Below, in pieces: positions 5,604 through 6,437 of a stretch of DNA of 6,437 nucleotides. This DNA comes from Elusimicrobiota bacterium (GTDB taxonomy: Bacteria > Elusimicrobiota > Elusimicrobia > 2-02-FULL-39-32): assembly GCA_016193115.1 (NCBI GenBank), contig JACPSV010000167.1, positions 1 through 6,437 of the forward strand, in the 5' to 3' direction. The notes under the pieces are model-generated. The model was not told the DNA's origin and searched no databases. It saw only the letters and a list, made by a program, of their open reading frames with translations. Position numbers and translations under genes: made by a program. The stretch's first letter is position 1; each line of letters opens with the position of its first letter.

Positions 5604-6437
5604 ATGATTTCTTTCTACTGCAAAAAATTGTTGCGCCACAATCTGGCGCTTTCTGGGCTTCTCCTGATTTTATTTCTGATGATTGTCGCGGTGGCTTCTC
5701 CTTGGATTTCTTCATATACCCCTTTAGACCAAAATTTGGAAGAGCGTCTGCAACCTCCCTCGATACGCCACTGGTGCGGCACGGACGATTTGGGACGGGA
5801 TCTCTATACCCGTTTAGTTTACGGAACGAGAATATCTCTATTGGTGGGACTGGTTGCGGTCGCTATCGCCACCAGTTTTGGCACGTTGATTGGATTGATC
5901 GCGGGGTACGGTAACCGATGGGTGGACTCTCTTCTCATGAGAACCGTGGACGTTCTACTCTGTTTCCCGACATTTTTTCTGATCCTCATGGTGATCGCGT
6001 TCTTAGAGCCCAACATACTGAACGTGATGGCGATCATAGGAATCACATCCTGGCCGGGACTGGCGCGATTGGTCAGGGGAGAAACGCTTTCACTCAAAGA
6101 ACGCGAGTATATTTTGGCCGCCAAGGCTCTGGGTCTTCCCTCCTCTAAAATATTGTTGACACACATTCTACCCAACGTCATCGCGCCCATCCTTGTGAGC
6201 GCCACGTTGGGCGTGGGAAACGCGATCCTCGCGGAATCGTCCCTTTCATTCCTTGGGTTAGGCGTCCAGCCGCCCACGCCTTCTTGGGGAAATATATTGA
6301 CGACGGGCAAAGATTACATCCATTTCGCTTGGTGGCTCTCCCTCTTTCCGGGACTGGCAATATTGGTCACGGTATTGGCATTTAACCTTTTAGGCGAGGG
6401 TTTAAGAGATGTTGTGGATCCTCGGACGAGAACATGA
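5604..6437 (+). CDS. ABC transporter permease, DppC/OppC type
   Basis: This 277-aa protein is the second channel-forming permease of the importer. The N-terminal hydrophobic helix is at about 14-34. The OppC-type periplasmic motif HWCGTDDLGRDLYTRLVYG (56-74) is followed by GTRISLLVG. The EAA loop spans about 159-194 (REYILAAKALGL, then HILPNVIAPI). AESSLSFLGLGVQPPTPSWG (210-229) and the C-terminus NLLGEGLRDVVDPR (261-274) are family hallmarks, so the protein is complete. The ATG at 5604 lies 2 bases after the previous stop and has no good ribosome-binding site, which fits translational coupling to the first permease. Its stop TGA is the last codon of the window and is preceded by an overlapping ATG. 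Confidence 0.95.
   Translation: MISFYCKKLLRHNLALSGLLLILFLMIVAVASPWISSYTPLDQNLEERLQPPSIRHWCGTDDLGRDLYTRLVYGTRISLLVGLVAVAIATSFGTLIGLIAGYGNRWVDSLLMRTVDVLLCFPTFFLILMVIAFLEPNILNVMAIIGITSWPGLARLVRGETLSLKEREYILAAKALGLPSSKILLTHILPNVIAPILVSATLGVGNAILAESSLSFLGLGVQPPTPSWGNILTTGKDYIHFAWWLSLFPGLAILVTVLAFNLLGEGLRDVVDPRTRT
6434..6437 (+). other. Probable start of the next gene (ATGA overlap)
   Basis: The window ends in ATGA: an ATG at 6434-6436 overlaps the permease stop at 6435-6437. The same four-base overlap joins three other gene pairs or leader ORFs here, so a further gene probably begins at 6434. In importers of this type the ATPase subunits (DppD/DppF-like) commonly follow the permeases, and neither is present in the window. 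Only four bases are visible, so identity is inferred from context. Confidence 0.45.

Overview
The window holds one tightly packed, all-forward gene block with no gap longer than about 20 bases after position 141. It is bacterial: Shine-Dalgarno sites, a perfect extended -10 box, a lipoprotein signal and Dpp/Opp-type ABC transporter genes. Base composition is intermediate, near half G+C by eye. The combination of a bacterial PolX with PHP domain, a stand-alone Lrp/AsnC ligand domain and a half-size ArsP-like permease, in an operon built on ATGA overlaps, would fit an uncultured Gram-negative-type lineage such as Elusimicrobiota or Omnitrophota. That placement is a low-confidence impression, not shown by the sequence.

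Positions 1-140 are a leader. An extended -10 promoter (13-21) is followed by two copies of a 53/56-bp tandem repeat (31-83 and 84-139). Each copy carries a start codon, an AGGA ribosome-binding site and an A7 tract. Each also encodes a complete mini-ORF (MTEHKRNGFTLDVIGKKP and MTELQRRNGFTLDVIGKKP) whose stop overlaps the next start as ATGA. The second mini-ORF overlaps the polX start in the same way.

Positions 141-1877 encode a full-length PolX repair DNA polymerase (Pol-beta core plus PHP domain). It overlaps by ATGA a small membrane protein with a PGLGQIYN motif (1874-2251). Next come a half-size permease-like membrane protein (2256-2750) and a stand-alone Lrp/AsnC RAM ligand-binding domain with the strongest ribosome-binding site in the window (2769-3002).

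Positions 2999-6437 encode the front half of a peptide/dipeptide-type ABC importer: a lipoprotein solute-binding protein (TTG start overlapping the previous stop), a DppB-type permease and a DppC-type permease. The last four bases are again ATGA, so a further gene, plausibly an ATPase subunit, probably starts at 6434.

The most unusual region is the leader. The transporter genes themselves are ordinary family members. The association of a DNA-repair polymerase with transport genes probably reflects operon packing rather than a shared pathway.
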